Of a DNA stretch of 64,000 nucleotides, positions 1 through 9,189 are shown one piece after another (the first letter of the stretch is position 1; every line of letters starts with the position of its first letter). Location: assembly GCA_031216915.1 (NCBI GenBank), contig CM062294.1, positions 390,839,217 through 390,903,216 of the forward strand, in the 5' to 3' direction. The position numbers and the translations under genes are program-made. The notes below the pieces were generated by a model. The model did not search any database. It saw nothing but the letters and a program-made list of their open reading frames with translations, and was not told the origin of the DNA. The DNA is from Pictodentalium vernedei (taxonomy: Eukaryota; Mollusca; Scaphopoda; Dentaliida; Dentaliidae).

Positions 1-208
1 ACTCGGATAAAATACTCTCTATTTTTGTCTTTCCCAAACAAGTTGGGAAAGAAAAGTGGTGCAAAAGCACCAATAAAAATAAGCCAAAACTGGGTCGAGT
101 GCAACCGGCGCAGACCCAGTACGGGACGCTCTCTCCCAAGTACAACTCCACGACTTCCGTTGCCAGTGCGCATATACCGTCTTTAAAGACTCATTCTTTT
201 TGAATCCG
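1..208. repeat. Left inverted terminal repeat of A1 (partial)
   Basis: This stretch is the reverse complement of 6130-6325, with scattered mismatches. It has long matching blocks such as the one around ACCCAGTACGGGACGCTCTC. The orientation is inverted, not direct, which separates DIRS1-like elements from Ngaro/PAT types with split direct repeats. The outer end is missing because the window begins inside it. Confidence 0.9.
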
Positions 209-229
209 TAAACGTTAGAGTTATGTGAT

Positions 230-279
230 CAGCGGGGAGGAAATATTCTTTACCCGTAAAGAAGACGGGAGGGCCTCCA
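230..279 (-). other. Conserved G-rich/hairpin block beside the ICR (A1)
   Basis: AGCGGGGAGG (231-240) is followed by a hairpin, TTCTTTAC/GTAAAGAA (246-253 with 256-263), and then GGGAGGGCCTCC (267-278). The same layout with a different stem sequence occurs in families B and C at the same place between the 3' ITR and the ICR. Conserved flanks with a sequence-free stem suggest a structural role in the transcript or in its cDNA. The function is unknown. Confidence 0.6.
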
Positions 280-281
280 TG

Positions 282-370
282 TAAACAATTGTGGTAGGTA
301 TAATAAGAAAGGAAATTTACTATAAAATTTAGATTTCTTATCAACCTACTCACAATTGTTTACTACAGGC
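282..370. repeat. Internal complementary region (ICR) of A1
   Basis: The right half (about 333-370) is the reverse complement of the extreme right end of the element (about 6358-6396). The left half (about 282-335) is the reverse complement of the extreme left end, which can be seen in copy A2 at 27265-27322. The block therefore reads as the element's two ends joined, the hallmark of the DIRS ICR, which is thought to template completion of the termini and circle formation. Confidence 0.85.
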
Positions 371-587
371 TGAATAGACAAAAGGCTGGAGGGAATCGCA
401 TAACCAACCCCCACATAACCCTAGTGCACTGGAACCGTGAAGTAGAAGGAAGAGGTCCCGAGGCTTATCAACCATAATGTCGCAATCATTGGTAAAGGAC
501 AATGAAAAGAGACATATGAGCCTGTGTGACACACAGACAGAAAAAGGAGCAGTAACAGCACAAGACTGAAACTGACCTTCAAGAAGC

Positions 588-1935
588 CTAATGGCTATGG
601 CAGACAACAGCCTGAGCAGAAGAAAGAGGACCCAGGGCAAAAAGGTCCTCCGACTGCTCCTGCAACTGGCGCAAATAAAAGGTGGAGAAAGTAGAAGCAT
701 TTCTCCAGTAGGCTGCCTGCATAACATCCGACAACTTGACGGAGTTAGAATAAGCCCAAGAGGTAGACAGTGCCCGCACCTCGTGGGCAGAAATACGATT
801 GGTAATACAATCGCCAGCTGCTAAAAGACTATAAGCCGTACGAATAGCAAGACAAATCCATCGAGAAATGGATTGAGGAGAGATCTTCTGTCGACCCGGA
901 ATGAGAGACAGAAAAAAACGTTTCCTGCCTTTCCGTATGAAGCGTGTCCGATCAAGATAAATGCGAATAGCACGGACCGGAGAGAGCAAAGGGCGAGTAC
1001 CCTCAACAGAGGGAAGAGCCCTGATACAGATAGGAGGAGGAGTAGTATCTGGTAACTGATTCTTAGCCAAAAAGGAGCAATCAGTGGTAAAAGTAACACT
1101 GTTGGGAGAGCTCCTAAAAAAGGCCGGGTCAACCGAGAGGGCGTGAAGCTCACTAACCTGTCTGGCCGAAGCAAATGCCATCAGAAAAGCCGTCTTATAT
1201 GTGAGAAAATGCATATCCACCTGGGATAAAGGTTCGAACGCCCCCCCCTCCCTCCAAGCAAAGCAGCACCCACGAAAGATTCCATCGTGGAGTAAGCTGC
1301 AAAGTCCGAGGCCTTTTCAAAGAAAAGTGCCGAACAAGCTTGGAGAGGTAAGGATTAGTGCCGATACGACGCTTCTCCACATAAGAAAAAGTCTCTGAAA
1401 GCATAGACCTGTAACCCTTGATGGTAACAGGCTGGAGACCCCGAGAATCAAACAGATATACCAGAAACTCCGTAATCTGTGAAATCGAAGGATTGGCATA
1501 ATCAACAGAGTGATCAGCACACCATCGACAGAAGACCTTCCATTTAGCTGCATAAGCTAAACCAGTGAAGTTCCTCCTTGAAGAAGAAATGCACTCCACT
1601 GCTCGTCTCGAAAAACCTCTACGGAGGAGACAGGACCTGACAAAAGATATGCGTGAAGGCACAATGAAGTCGGGTCGACGTGAAACCTCCTCAGGCGACC
1701 TTGACAAAGAAGGTCGCGACGTAGCGGGAGACGTGCCGGAACCGCCGCTATCAGCGAGCGGAGCTGATTGATCCACACCCGCTGAGGCGACAGGGGAGCG
1801 ATCAGAATGATTCGACAACTGCAGGTTCGAATTTTGGCGAGAACCTGAGGAAGAATCGGAACCGGCGGGAAGGCGTAGCCGACTAGACCGTTCCAATCGA
1901 GTGACAGAGCGTCCACGGCAAAAGCCAGAGGATCT
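588..1935 (-). pseudogene. DIRS tyrosine recombinase (A1), frameshifted
   Basis: Tyrosine recombinase/integrase that would join a circular DNA intermediate to the target. The N-terminal SAM-like part contains YAAKWKVFCRWCADH. The catalytic part shows the first arginine in ASARQVSELHAL (about 1150-1175), HxxR in SAHEVRAL (about 770-795) and the nucleophile tyrosine in STFYLRQL (about 676). A tryptophan in YWRN lies before the tyrosine. The frame is broken at the C-rich tract near 1235-1250: the N-terminal part reads from about 1935 to 1195 and the rest from 1220 to 588. The N-terminal region overlaps the end of the RT-RH gene in another frame. No ATG was found at the likely start in family A, where the family-B ATG is GTG. 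I am sure of the family, less so of the 5' limit. Confidence 0.85.
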
Positions 1936-3579
1936 GGACACGAAAGTGTCCACCTGATGGTTCCAACGAGTCGCAAAGAGGTCGATGTGGGGACGTCCCC
2001 AGAGATCGCAAAGCGACTGGAACACTGCCCTGTGAAGCATCCACTCGGTGGAAATAACCCTGCCCTGTCGGGACAGGGAGTCAGCTAGGACGTTCAGACG
2101 ACCGGGAATGTGACGAACAACCACTCCGGCATGAACATCCTGAGCGAGCAGTAGAAGATCCCGAGCTAACTCTTACATCGGAAGCGAGTGAGTGCCGCCC
2201 TGGTTCCGAATGTAAGCAACCACTATCGAATTGTCGGATAGTAGAAGGACCTGGCGATTCGACAGGTGAGGGATCCACTGCCTGAAACTCAGAAGAAGAG
2301 CAAGAAGCTCCTTCTGGTTGATGTGTAGAGCTGCTTGATCCTGGTCCCACATCCCGTGTGGGGAAAGACCGAGAGGATCCAACGTCGCACCCCATCCGAG
2401 ATTGCTGGCATCTGCCGTCAGAACGTGATCGGACGTGGGTAAGTACAGCGGAACACCCTGCGTAATCCACTGAACATCTGTCCAGGGAAGAAGGTGAGGA
2501 TACAGAGAGTCCGGAAACGGAAGCACCTGATCCAGAGAATCTACATTCGGCCTCCAACGACTGAGCAGAAAGTGTTGGAGAGGTCTGACACACAGCCGAC
2601 CTAGAGGAATGAGATCCGTCACCGAACCGCAGAGACCGATCAGCCGGAGAAAACTCCGAGCGGTCGCGGACATGGACTGGGACAGAGTCAGAGCAAAAGC
2701 TGAGAGAATCACAGCCTTGGCCTGGGGAACAGCCACCAAATTGAATTTGGTTTGGAAAGACATCCCCAGATGACAAAACAACTGAGAAGGGACCAGGTCC
2801 GACTTCTCCTCGTTGACTCTGAATCCTAGCGACGTGAGCAAGCTCAACAGAGTGGCGACATCCGATTCCAGTAAGGCAGCATTGGAATGCCTCTGGAGGA
2901 TATCGTCCAGATATGCCGAAGTAGTCACCCTGGACTGTATGCGATGGAACGCTATCACATGCGACATCAGTCTGGTGAACGCCCAAGGAGCCAGGTTGAG
3001 GCCGAAAGGCATGGCCTTGAACTGGTAAACTCGCCCCAGAAAAGCGAACCTGAGATACTTCCGTGACGCCCGATGCATCGGAACGTGGAAGTAAGCGTCT
3101 CGCAGGTCGATGCTGGCTGCGAAATCTCCCTGGTGAATTGATTGGCGGACTGACCTGAAAGTCTCCATGATGAACTTGGGAGCAATGATAGACTGGTTCA
3201 GGATACTCAGATCGATAACCGGTTGGAGTCGGCCGTCCTTCTTCGGCACCAAGAACAGGCGGGAATAGAAACCCACTGACTGAACGTTCTTGACGACCTC
3301 GATCGCCCCCTTTGCCAGGAGATTGGCAATCTCCGTGGACAAAAGTTCCCGACGTAAAACGTCTGAAGGAACTGTGGTTGGAAGAGGCACCCTTGACAGA
3401 GTGGAGTGCCGTCGGAAGGATATGCGCAGCCCGGACCGAACAACATCTAACACCCATGGATCGGATGTGATGGTGGTCCAATGGTCTGCGAACTCTGCTA
3501 TCCTTCCTCCAACCTGGGACGAGTCGAGGTGAGGACCTTCATTTCGAGCCCCGACGAGGCCCACGAGAGGAGAAACCAC
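1557..3579 (-). pseudogene. DIRS reverse transcriptase-RNase H (A1), nonsense and 8-bp deletion
   Basis: RNA-dependent DNA polymerase with RNase H. The RT palm is marked by LFLVPKKDGRLQPVIDLS and by AYLDDI (2901-2918, the YxDD-type active site). RNase H is marked by LTADASNLGWG, INQKELLALL and LLSDNS(I)VVAYIRNQGGTH, which carry the usual acidic residues. A DIRS-specific tail follows, with HIDLFATRWNHQ and PDPLAFAVDALSLDW. Relative to copy A2, a TAC-to-TAA change stops the frame near 2174. An 8-bp deletion near 1940 then throws the remainder out of frame; the tail reads again to 1557. The 5' end overlaps Gag by about 40 nt in a different frame, and the first visible start is GTG, so expression by frameshift or reinitiation is likely. 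No methyltransferase domain was recognised. Confidence 0.88.
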
Positions 3580-5689
3580 CTCCTCTGCTAAATGACGAAT
3601 CCTGAGACTTCCCTCGATTCTGCCGACCCCTACCTTTACCCTGTGAGTAAGAAGTAGAGGCGGTGGCAGAAGGACCAGCCTTTTGCTTCACAGAGGAAGC
3701 AGAAGGGTACTTGTTAGGCTTGGAACGGCCCTTGCCTCCCCGAGAAGGCTGATCAAGCTGACGAAACAGCAGCTGATCTTTGGAATGACGTAGGACGTCA
3801 TCCCGGACCGTCGACACGGAACCATGGAAAAGTTGCGGACCTGCCAAAGAAGCAGATCGAAGAGTAGCACGCTGCTCCTCGGGAAGGGATCGTCCTGTGT
3901 CCAGCACAGTAAGGTGCATAAGCGCCTTGTACAGCACACGCAAAGGAGCCTGTACCTCGTCAAACTTATCTGGAGGCAGATAAGCAGCCAAAGCTGAGAC
4001 GACGTGATCTGAGAGAGAAAGCATGCCAAGCATCTCTCTAGATAAGCCCAACGTGGACTCCAGAGTCGTCATTGGAATGACGGCAGACTTGGGCTTGGAA
4101 AGCCCGAGGGAAGTGAAGTCCTGATCCAGAACCGTCAAAGCCTGGCAGACTGACGGATTGGCGGAATCGTAGGAACGATAACGCACAGGAGGCAAAAAGG
4201 TGTCAACCCTGGTGAAGAACGAAGTCTTCAAAGCCTTGGAATTCAGCTTGGCATCCAATGCTGAAAAAGCTTCAACCACCTGTACCGACTGGCACGGTCG
4301 AAGGCGCCCAGAAGCAGGTTGCTCCATAGGCTGTTGGCGCGCGACCGATGATCGCGGCCAGGCTGACAATGTCGGCTGGTTAGCAGGTTTGAGCTCAGGC
4401 AGAAACCCAAACACAAAGTCAAGAGCCGCCCCCAAGTCCGAAGACTGCTGGCCCTCGACCTCAAGCATGTCGGACTCCTCCCCAGAGTCGGAAGACACAT
4501 AGCCCATCGTGGGCAAACCAGCCGACGCCTCCCATGGTGTCGGGACACCAGAGGAATCGGAAACCGGCCTGTTTCCAATCCCGGGAGGCGGCACCATAGG
4601 AGGTGCCTGGAAACCACCCATAGCCTCGCTGGAAGCAACAGGAAGGCTCTTAGAAAGAACCTGAGTGAGTAAGGAGAGGGCCTCCCTAAGCTCACTGCCC
4701 GTACCGACCGGTTCGACAGGGGAGCGAACCGGCCAAGTGGCTTCACCTCTGACCCTCTTAACCAGCGAAGGGTCACGATCCTCCAAAACACCCGACGCGG
4801 GACGACGGGCGGCAGCCGAAACATCTGAAGGCAGACGTGTATAGGGGTACGATGCACCCCGAGGATCAATATTGTGAGAACTCATGAGAGTCACCGCGGA
4901 CCTCTGCGGGGCAGAAGGTCCAGGCCGCACAAAAGGCGTTGGTCCCCCAAAACTGGTCGTGTGACCAGAGTGAGTAGACGGAAACGCCACGGAGTTCATA
5001 GTGTTTCCACTACGAACATCCGAATCCAAAGACACAACTGTGGTGCTCGACGGCGAAGAGACCACAGCGATGGGCTCGGCCGGCAGCCCCTTCCGACTTC
5101 GCCGAGTTGAAGTCAGGGAAGGCTGAGGCCGATATCCCACGTCTACAGTATCGGACAGTCCTGCAGTCCCCTGCAGCGAAAAGCCGAGGCCGGCTGAAAC
5201 AGACAACGAAGCAGACGGGCCAGCAGTAGTAGATACGTCGAGAGTCGTTGAGGCTGGTGAAATAGTGGAGAGAGCACACCGGCTCGGCTCCGAAGGAGGA
5301 GTCACAACCCTAGTGACAGCCTCAGATGTCGACTGGAGGGGGACCGTAGTCCCGGAACCAGGCATCTCTACACCAGAACACTCAACGGCTCCCGCAGTAT
5401 CCACCACAGGAAAAGACTGCACATCCCCCACGGAGGAGGAATAACTCTCACCAGACAAAGTCGGCTCGGGAGGCCCCGAACGACCACGTACTCCTTTCCC
5501 GCGGGAGCGGGAGGCACGGCCACGAGAACGAACGACATGGTTTACTGTTGCCCAAAAGGTGGAAGACCATGTTCCACAGACACCACACGGCCGCTCGGCC
5601 GAACACCCATTACAGGAGGAACAAGACGAATGTACATCATCCACATGCTTTGGCAGCAGACATTGCCCACAAGGAATTGTCCTGGGCAT
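3539..5689 (-). CDS. DIRS Gag-like protein (A1), intact, 716 aa
   Basis: Putative nucleic-acid-binding structural protein of the retrotransposon. I chose the ATG at 5689 because the homologous family-B protein begins with the same M-P-[RK]-T-I-P at its own ATG (17376); the frame is open further upstream but is not conserved there. The N-terminus is rich in Cys/His: C7, C10, H15, H20, C23, C26, C29, C35 and C38 form two or three close CxxC pairs that probably bind zinc, unlike a retroviral CCHC knuckle. The middle is Ser/Thr/Pro-rich with an acidic stretch (GYVSSDSGEESDMLEVE). The C-terminus is basic and RG-rich (GKGRGRQNRGKSQ, SFSRGGGFSSRGPRRGSK). It is uninterrupted, unlike the copies in A2 and B1, and its end overlaps the RT frame. 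Confidence 0.8.
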   Translation of the reverse strand: MPRTIPCGQCLLPKHVDDVHSSCSSCNGCSAERPCGVCGTWSSTFWATVNHVVRSRGRASRSRGKGVRGRSGPPEPTLSGESYSSSVGDVQSFPVVDTAGAVECSGVEMPGSGTTVPLQSTSEAVTRVVTPPSEPSRCALSTISPASTTLDVSTTAGPSASLSVSAGLGFSLQGTAGLSDTVDVGYRPQPSLTSTRRSRKGLPAEPIAVVSSPSSTTVVSLDSDVRSGNTMNSVAFPSTHSGHTTSFGGPTPFVRPGPSAPQRSAVTLMSSHNIDPRGASYPYTRLPSDVSAAARRPASGVLEDRDPSLVKRVRGEATWPVRSPVEPVGTGSELREALSLLTQVLSKSLPVASSEAMGGFQAPPMVPPPGIGNRPVSDSSGVPTPWEASAGLPTMGYVSSDSGEESDMLEVEGQQSSDLGAALDFVFGFLPELKPANQPTLSAWPRSSVARQQPMEQPASGRLRPCQSVQVVEAFSALDAKLNSKALKTSFFTRVDTFLPPVRYRSYDSANPSVCQALTVLDQDFTSLGLSKPKSAVIPMTTLESTLGLSREMLGMLSLSDHVVSALAAYLPPDKFDEVQAPLRVLYKALMHLTVLDTGRSLPEEQRATLRSASLAGPQLFHGSVSTVRDDVLRHSKDQLLFRQLDQPSRGGKGRSKPNKYPSASSVKQKAGPSATASTSYSQGKGRGRQNRGKSQDSSFSRGGGFSSRGPRRGSK

Positions 5690-6129
5690 GATAGAGGTGA
5701 GAGGAGCAGAGAAGGTGAGATGAGAAAACAGAACACCCCCAAAGAAGAGAGAAAGGTGACAGAAACAAAGACCCCAGACGGTCGACCGGGAACCACCCAA
5801 CAGGAAGACTACTCTCAAAAGAAAGAAGAAACACTGTAGGAGTGGTACCCCGCTGACACCTAACTCTAACACAATTAGAAAATTTTGCAAAAAAAGCATT
5901 AACAATAATTGTGAAAAATCTAAGTCCGAACCGCGTGGCACGCGAAATTCGCGCGCGACTCGAGAGAGAGCAAATAAATATACATTATGGACATATAATA
6001 GAAAAGAGAATATAAAACACTGTTCCTGAGAATACAAAGGATACACTGTGGTATAATGAATCAGGAATCATCAAACATCGAGCTGGTGGAACACTGATAA
6101 GCGTGCAAAAACATCTCGACACGAAGCGG
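5690..6129 (-). other. A1 5' leader between right ITR and gag
   Basis: AT-rich untranslated region of about 440 bp, matching A2 33078-33517 closely. It contains no other recognisable gene. An in-frame extension of gag through it lacks support from family B. Confidence 0.6.
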
Positions 6130-6352
6130 ATTTTAAAAAGAATGAGTCTTTAGAGACGATATATGCGCACTGGCAACGGAAGTCGTGGAGTTGTACTTAG
6201 GAGAGAGCGTCCCGTACTGGGTCTGCGCCGGTTGCACTCGACCCAGTTTTGGCTTATTTTTATTGGTGCTTTTGCACCACTTTTCTTTCCCAACTTGCTT
6301 GGGAAAGACAAAAATAGAGAGTATTTTATCCGAGTTAGGGACTTCCACTGTA
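6130..6352. repeat. Right inverted terminal repeat of A1
   Basis: Reverse complement of 1-208 plus the part lying outside the window. It contains TATGCGCACTGGCAACGG near the inner edge, a half-site resembling the GCGCATGCGC palindrome of families B and C. It is the upstream (promoter-side) ITR for the minus-strand genes. Confidence 0.9.
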
Positions 6353-6396
6353 GTGCAAGCCTGTAGTAAACAATTGTGAGTAGGTTGATAAGAAAT

Positions 6397-6641
6397 AAAG
6401 GAATTGACGTCACGGTTGTTGCGCATGCGCTCGGTAAACGCAAGAGGTGTGCAGAGAGAGTACCTGTAATTTCGAGCGCTGGTCTCGCTCGACCCTTTTT
6501 TCGATCTTTTTCGTGCTTTTGCACTCTAGTACTTTTCCAACTCGTTTGGAAAAGATTCTAAAAGCTTGAGTTAGTTCCGAAGTAGGGCTTGCACTTATGT
6601 TACAGCCAATTGTAAACAATTGTGAGTAGGCTGAAAAGAAA
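6397..6641 (-). mobile_element. Right ITR remnant of a family-B DIRS interrupted by A1
   Basis: This stretch matches the right end of B1 (17655-17898) from GGAATTGACGTCACGG to the terminal TGAAAAGAAA, so it is the right terminal repeat of another family-B element. The AAATAAAAGGAATTGAC of B1 (17648-17663) corresponds to the A1 junction AAATAAAGGAATTGAC. A1 therefore inserted here into an older family-B copy, whose body would lie left of the window or is lost. Confidence 0.85.
6405..6430. promoter_or_regulatory. CRE-like and NRF1-like palindromes in family-B ITR
   Basis: TGACGTCA (6405-6412) is a perfect CRE palindrome and TGCGCATGCGC (6420-6430) fits the NRF1 consensus YGCGCAYGCGCR. Both sit at the inner side of the upstream ITR, where a promoter for the minus-strand genes is expected. 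Promoter function is inferred. Confidence 0.45.
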
Positions 6642-7004
6642 TTCTTTTTTGGTCATATACATGTAAATTGTAATGGTAAGTTGATAAAATAAAGTACTTC
6701 CCTTTTGTGATAAAAGTGTCAATGACACTGTAGCTCAACTTGTCAAGACATGTACATGTATAGTATGTGACACAGCAATGACAAACATCTAAGTAATGAC
6801 CTGATAACAAAGGTACATATAAAGTATTGTAACGGTTTGTACATAAATACTGACCGTAGCCTGTAACAAATGTATAGGTAAAGTATTGTAAAAGTGGGTA
6901 ACAGTCAGATGCTAAACTAGAAAAGAAATCTTTGAGTCCCAGAGTGGGTCTGACTGAACCCCAAAATATTTTTTCTCATAGCACAGTGATAACAAAGGCG
7001 CCCC
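6642..7004. other. AT-rich spacer, no gene seen
   Basis: Contains loose repeats of GTACATGTA-like and AAAGTATTGTAA-like words (6650-6900). No coding or RNA gene signal was recognised. Confidence 0.4.
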
Positions 7005-7960
7005 AAAACACACTCATTCCTGTCCCAAGGTGAAAACAAAGGTACCCAAGAAGTTTCGTGAAGATCAGTTCATAAATACGAGCTGTATAAAAGTTGTGTA
7101 CAAAAAACTGATTAGTCCTAATTTCGGTACAAAAATGGCCACTGGCAGCCATCTTGAATTTTGGACTGCACTCAGAAACACTCGTTCTCATCCCAAGGTG
7201 ATAACAGAGGTACCCAAGAAGTTTCGTGAAGATCGGTTGATAAATACAACCTCAAGCCCAAGCCGTATTGACATGTGTACTTACTGTGTGTAAGTAGCAC
7301 TGAAAAAATCAAAGTTCATCTAATTTGCATAATTTATGCACGAGAAAAAACCCCGTACTATATGTGATGTATCCCATGGTACTAAACATTCACACAAAAA
7401 TTTTTTCAAATCAGCACTTTCATATGGAAGTTCTGTGCAAAAATCTGATTGCACCTAATTTTGTACAAAATGGCTGCCATCGGCCATCTTGAATTTTGAA
7501 CCGCACCCAAAAACACCCGTTCTCGTCCCACAGTGATACCAGAGGTACCCAAGAAGTTTCGTAAAGATCGGTTTATAAATACGGCCTCTAGCCCGAGCCG
7601 TATTGGCATTTGCACTTACAGTGCTGAAAGTAACACTAAATACATCAAAGTTAATCTAATTTGCATAATTTACGTACGAGAAAAAAACCTGTATTATGTG
7701 TGATGTATCTCATGGTACTAAACATTCATACAAAAAATTATTCAAATCAGCGGTTTCATATGGAAGTTCTGTGCAAAAATCTGATTTCACCTAAGTCTGT
7801 ACAAAATGGCCGCCAGCGGCAACTTGAATTTCGGATCGGACCCAAAAACACTCGTTCTCGTCCCACGGTCATAACAAAGGTACCCAAGAAGTTTCGTAAA
7901 GATTGGTTAATAAATACGGCCTCTAGCCCAAGCCGTACTGAATTGTTGATGGACAGAAGG
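7005..7960. repeat. Tandem repeat, ~335-bp unit, about three copies
   Basis: The word GTACCCAAGAAGTTTCGT recurs near 7041, 7213, 7546 and 7882. It is accompanied by a shared block containing CATCTTGAATTTTGGAC or a close variant, TTCATATGGAAGTTCTGTGC and CTAATTTGCATAATTTA. The last three spacings are about 333-336 bp; the first is shorter (172), so the first unit is partial. Short open frames here are by-products of the repeat. Confidence 0.8.
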
Positions 7961-8039
7961 CCACTCCAACATTTCGGGTTTATGGGCTACCAAAAAAACA
8001 TTTTGTATGTCCAAAACCTTATTTTACTCAGAACCCTAC

Positions 8040-8470
8040 CCCTCCACCCTAGAACTTATATTTAACCCTAACCCCACCCCTCCACCCAAAAACCACACCC
8101 TAACCCTACCCTACCCTACCCCACCCTGACCCTAAACCCTAAAAGCCCACCCCAGACCCTAACCCCCACCCACCCCCGAGACCTAACCCCCCTCCACCCA
8201 ACCTTAAGCCCTACTCTGGGGCTACCCCTAACCCTAACCCCACCCCTGACCCAACCCCACCCTAGCCAAACCAATAGGATTAGGAGCTATTTTTCGGTTT
8301 AGGGGCTACTAGAACTAAAATCCCACCCCTGACCCCAACCCTAACCCCCCCCCCCCCCCCGGACCTAACCCTCCCCAACCTTAAGCCCTACTCTGGGGCT
8401 ATCCCTAACCCCACCCCACTCCTAACCCTAACACTACCTTAATTTGGAGGTAGCCCCTAATAATAATATC
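8040..8470. repeat. Degenerate interstitial telomere-like CCCTAA repeats
   Basis: C-rich strand with many CCCTAA, CCCTACCC and CCCCACCC variants, for example around 8050-8160, 8225-8260 and 8380-8440, plus a poly-C run at about 8347-8361. It is an imperfect (TTAGGG)n-type tract rather than a clean telomere. It is internal and followed by ordinary sequence. Confidence 0.7.
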
Positions 8471-9189
8471 CCCTACACCCTTTTCAAGTGGGTGGTATAA
8501 CAAGCAAAAAATGGCAAAATATAGGCTAATAAAAGTTTAAAAGGGGTAGAGAGTGTGAGTAATGGTATGTTTTACTCGTGTGTGAAATTTTATCCACTTT
8601 TGAAGAGTATTTTGGTCATTAAGGGGATTTAAAATGTGTTTTGCGTGATGCAGAACTTGTATTTGTTAATTAGTCGCAGTTGACCTGCCCTACTAAATAA
8701 TGAACACAAGAAACAACAGTGGATTATTAAATAGCTGTCAATATTGAATCGGATTACCACTTGCATAAATGGCTGGTTTGAAATTTTGTCTCTTTATATT
8801 TTATATACATGTATTTATTATTATTATTATTTTTTAACTGAGATCTATTTTAATTTTCTTTATTGCCTATCTGCTATGTTGGATGTTTTATTGTTTGTCA
8901 AACAATTCTAATGATGTACAACCTAGTTGTTTTTGTAATAAGCGACACACTTTTGATTTTTTAGATGCAGTTTTCTTAAGTGTGGCTTGCTTGTTTTTAT
9001 AACGGTAATGTCTGATCGTTTGATGAAAACTCTTGATATTGGCTTGCATATTTGAACTTTTGAAAAGCTTGGTTGTTCTGGAAATAATAATTTTCGAACT
9101 CATGTGCATACCCCTCAGTATATAACACAGCTCATTTGCCCAACTTTTCAGTCTGATCTTTGATCCGATTACAACTATGTCTTCCCCAT
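8471..9189. other. AT-rich spacer, no gene seen
   Basis: Low-complexity ATT/TATTATT stretches near 8818-8835. No convincing reading frame; a 73-codon minus-strand frame at 8888-9109 has no recognisable domain. Confidence 0.4.

Larger units (their letters stand above)
1..6395 (-). mobile_element. DIRS-type retrotransposon, family A copy 1 (A1), left end cut by window
   Basis: Gag, RT-RNase H and tyrosine recombinase lie in that order on the minus strand between inverted terminal repeats, the arrangement of DIRS1-like retrotransposons. Comparison with the second copy at 27265-33782 shows that about 85 bp of the left end fall outside the window. The right end is placed at AAGAAAT (6390-6396), where similarity to the internal complementary region stops. 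There is no poly-A tail, no LTR and no target duplication. The two family-A copies are near-identical over long stretches, so this family moved recently, but A1 carries a nonsense codon and an 8-bp deletion in RT-RH and a frameshift in the recombinase. It is inserted inside a family-B terminal repeat. Confidence 0.9.

Noticed and set aside
591-824. Plus-strand open frames opposite the recombinase, RT and Gag genes
   Set aside because: They are shadows of the minus-strand genes. They contain no domains and are not conserved between DIRS families.
7005-7960. CRISPR-like or protein-coding repeat
   Set aside because: Units are long (~335 bp), imperfect and in a eukaryotic context, with no stable reading frame.
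8040-8470. True chromosome end
   Set aside because: The repeats are degenerate and followed by unique sequence on both sides.
8888-9109. 73-codon minus-strand frame upstream of the PHD/OTU/MULE gene
   Set aside because: Low-complexity lysine/serine content from AT-rich DNA and no recognisable domain.
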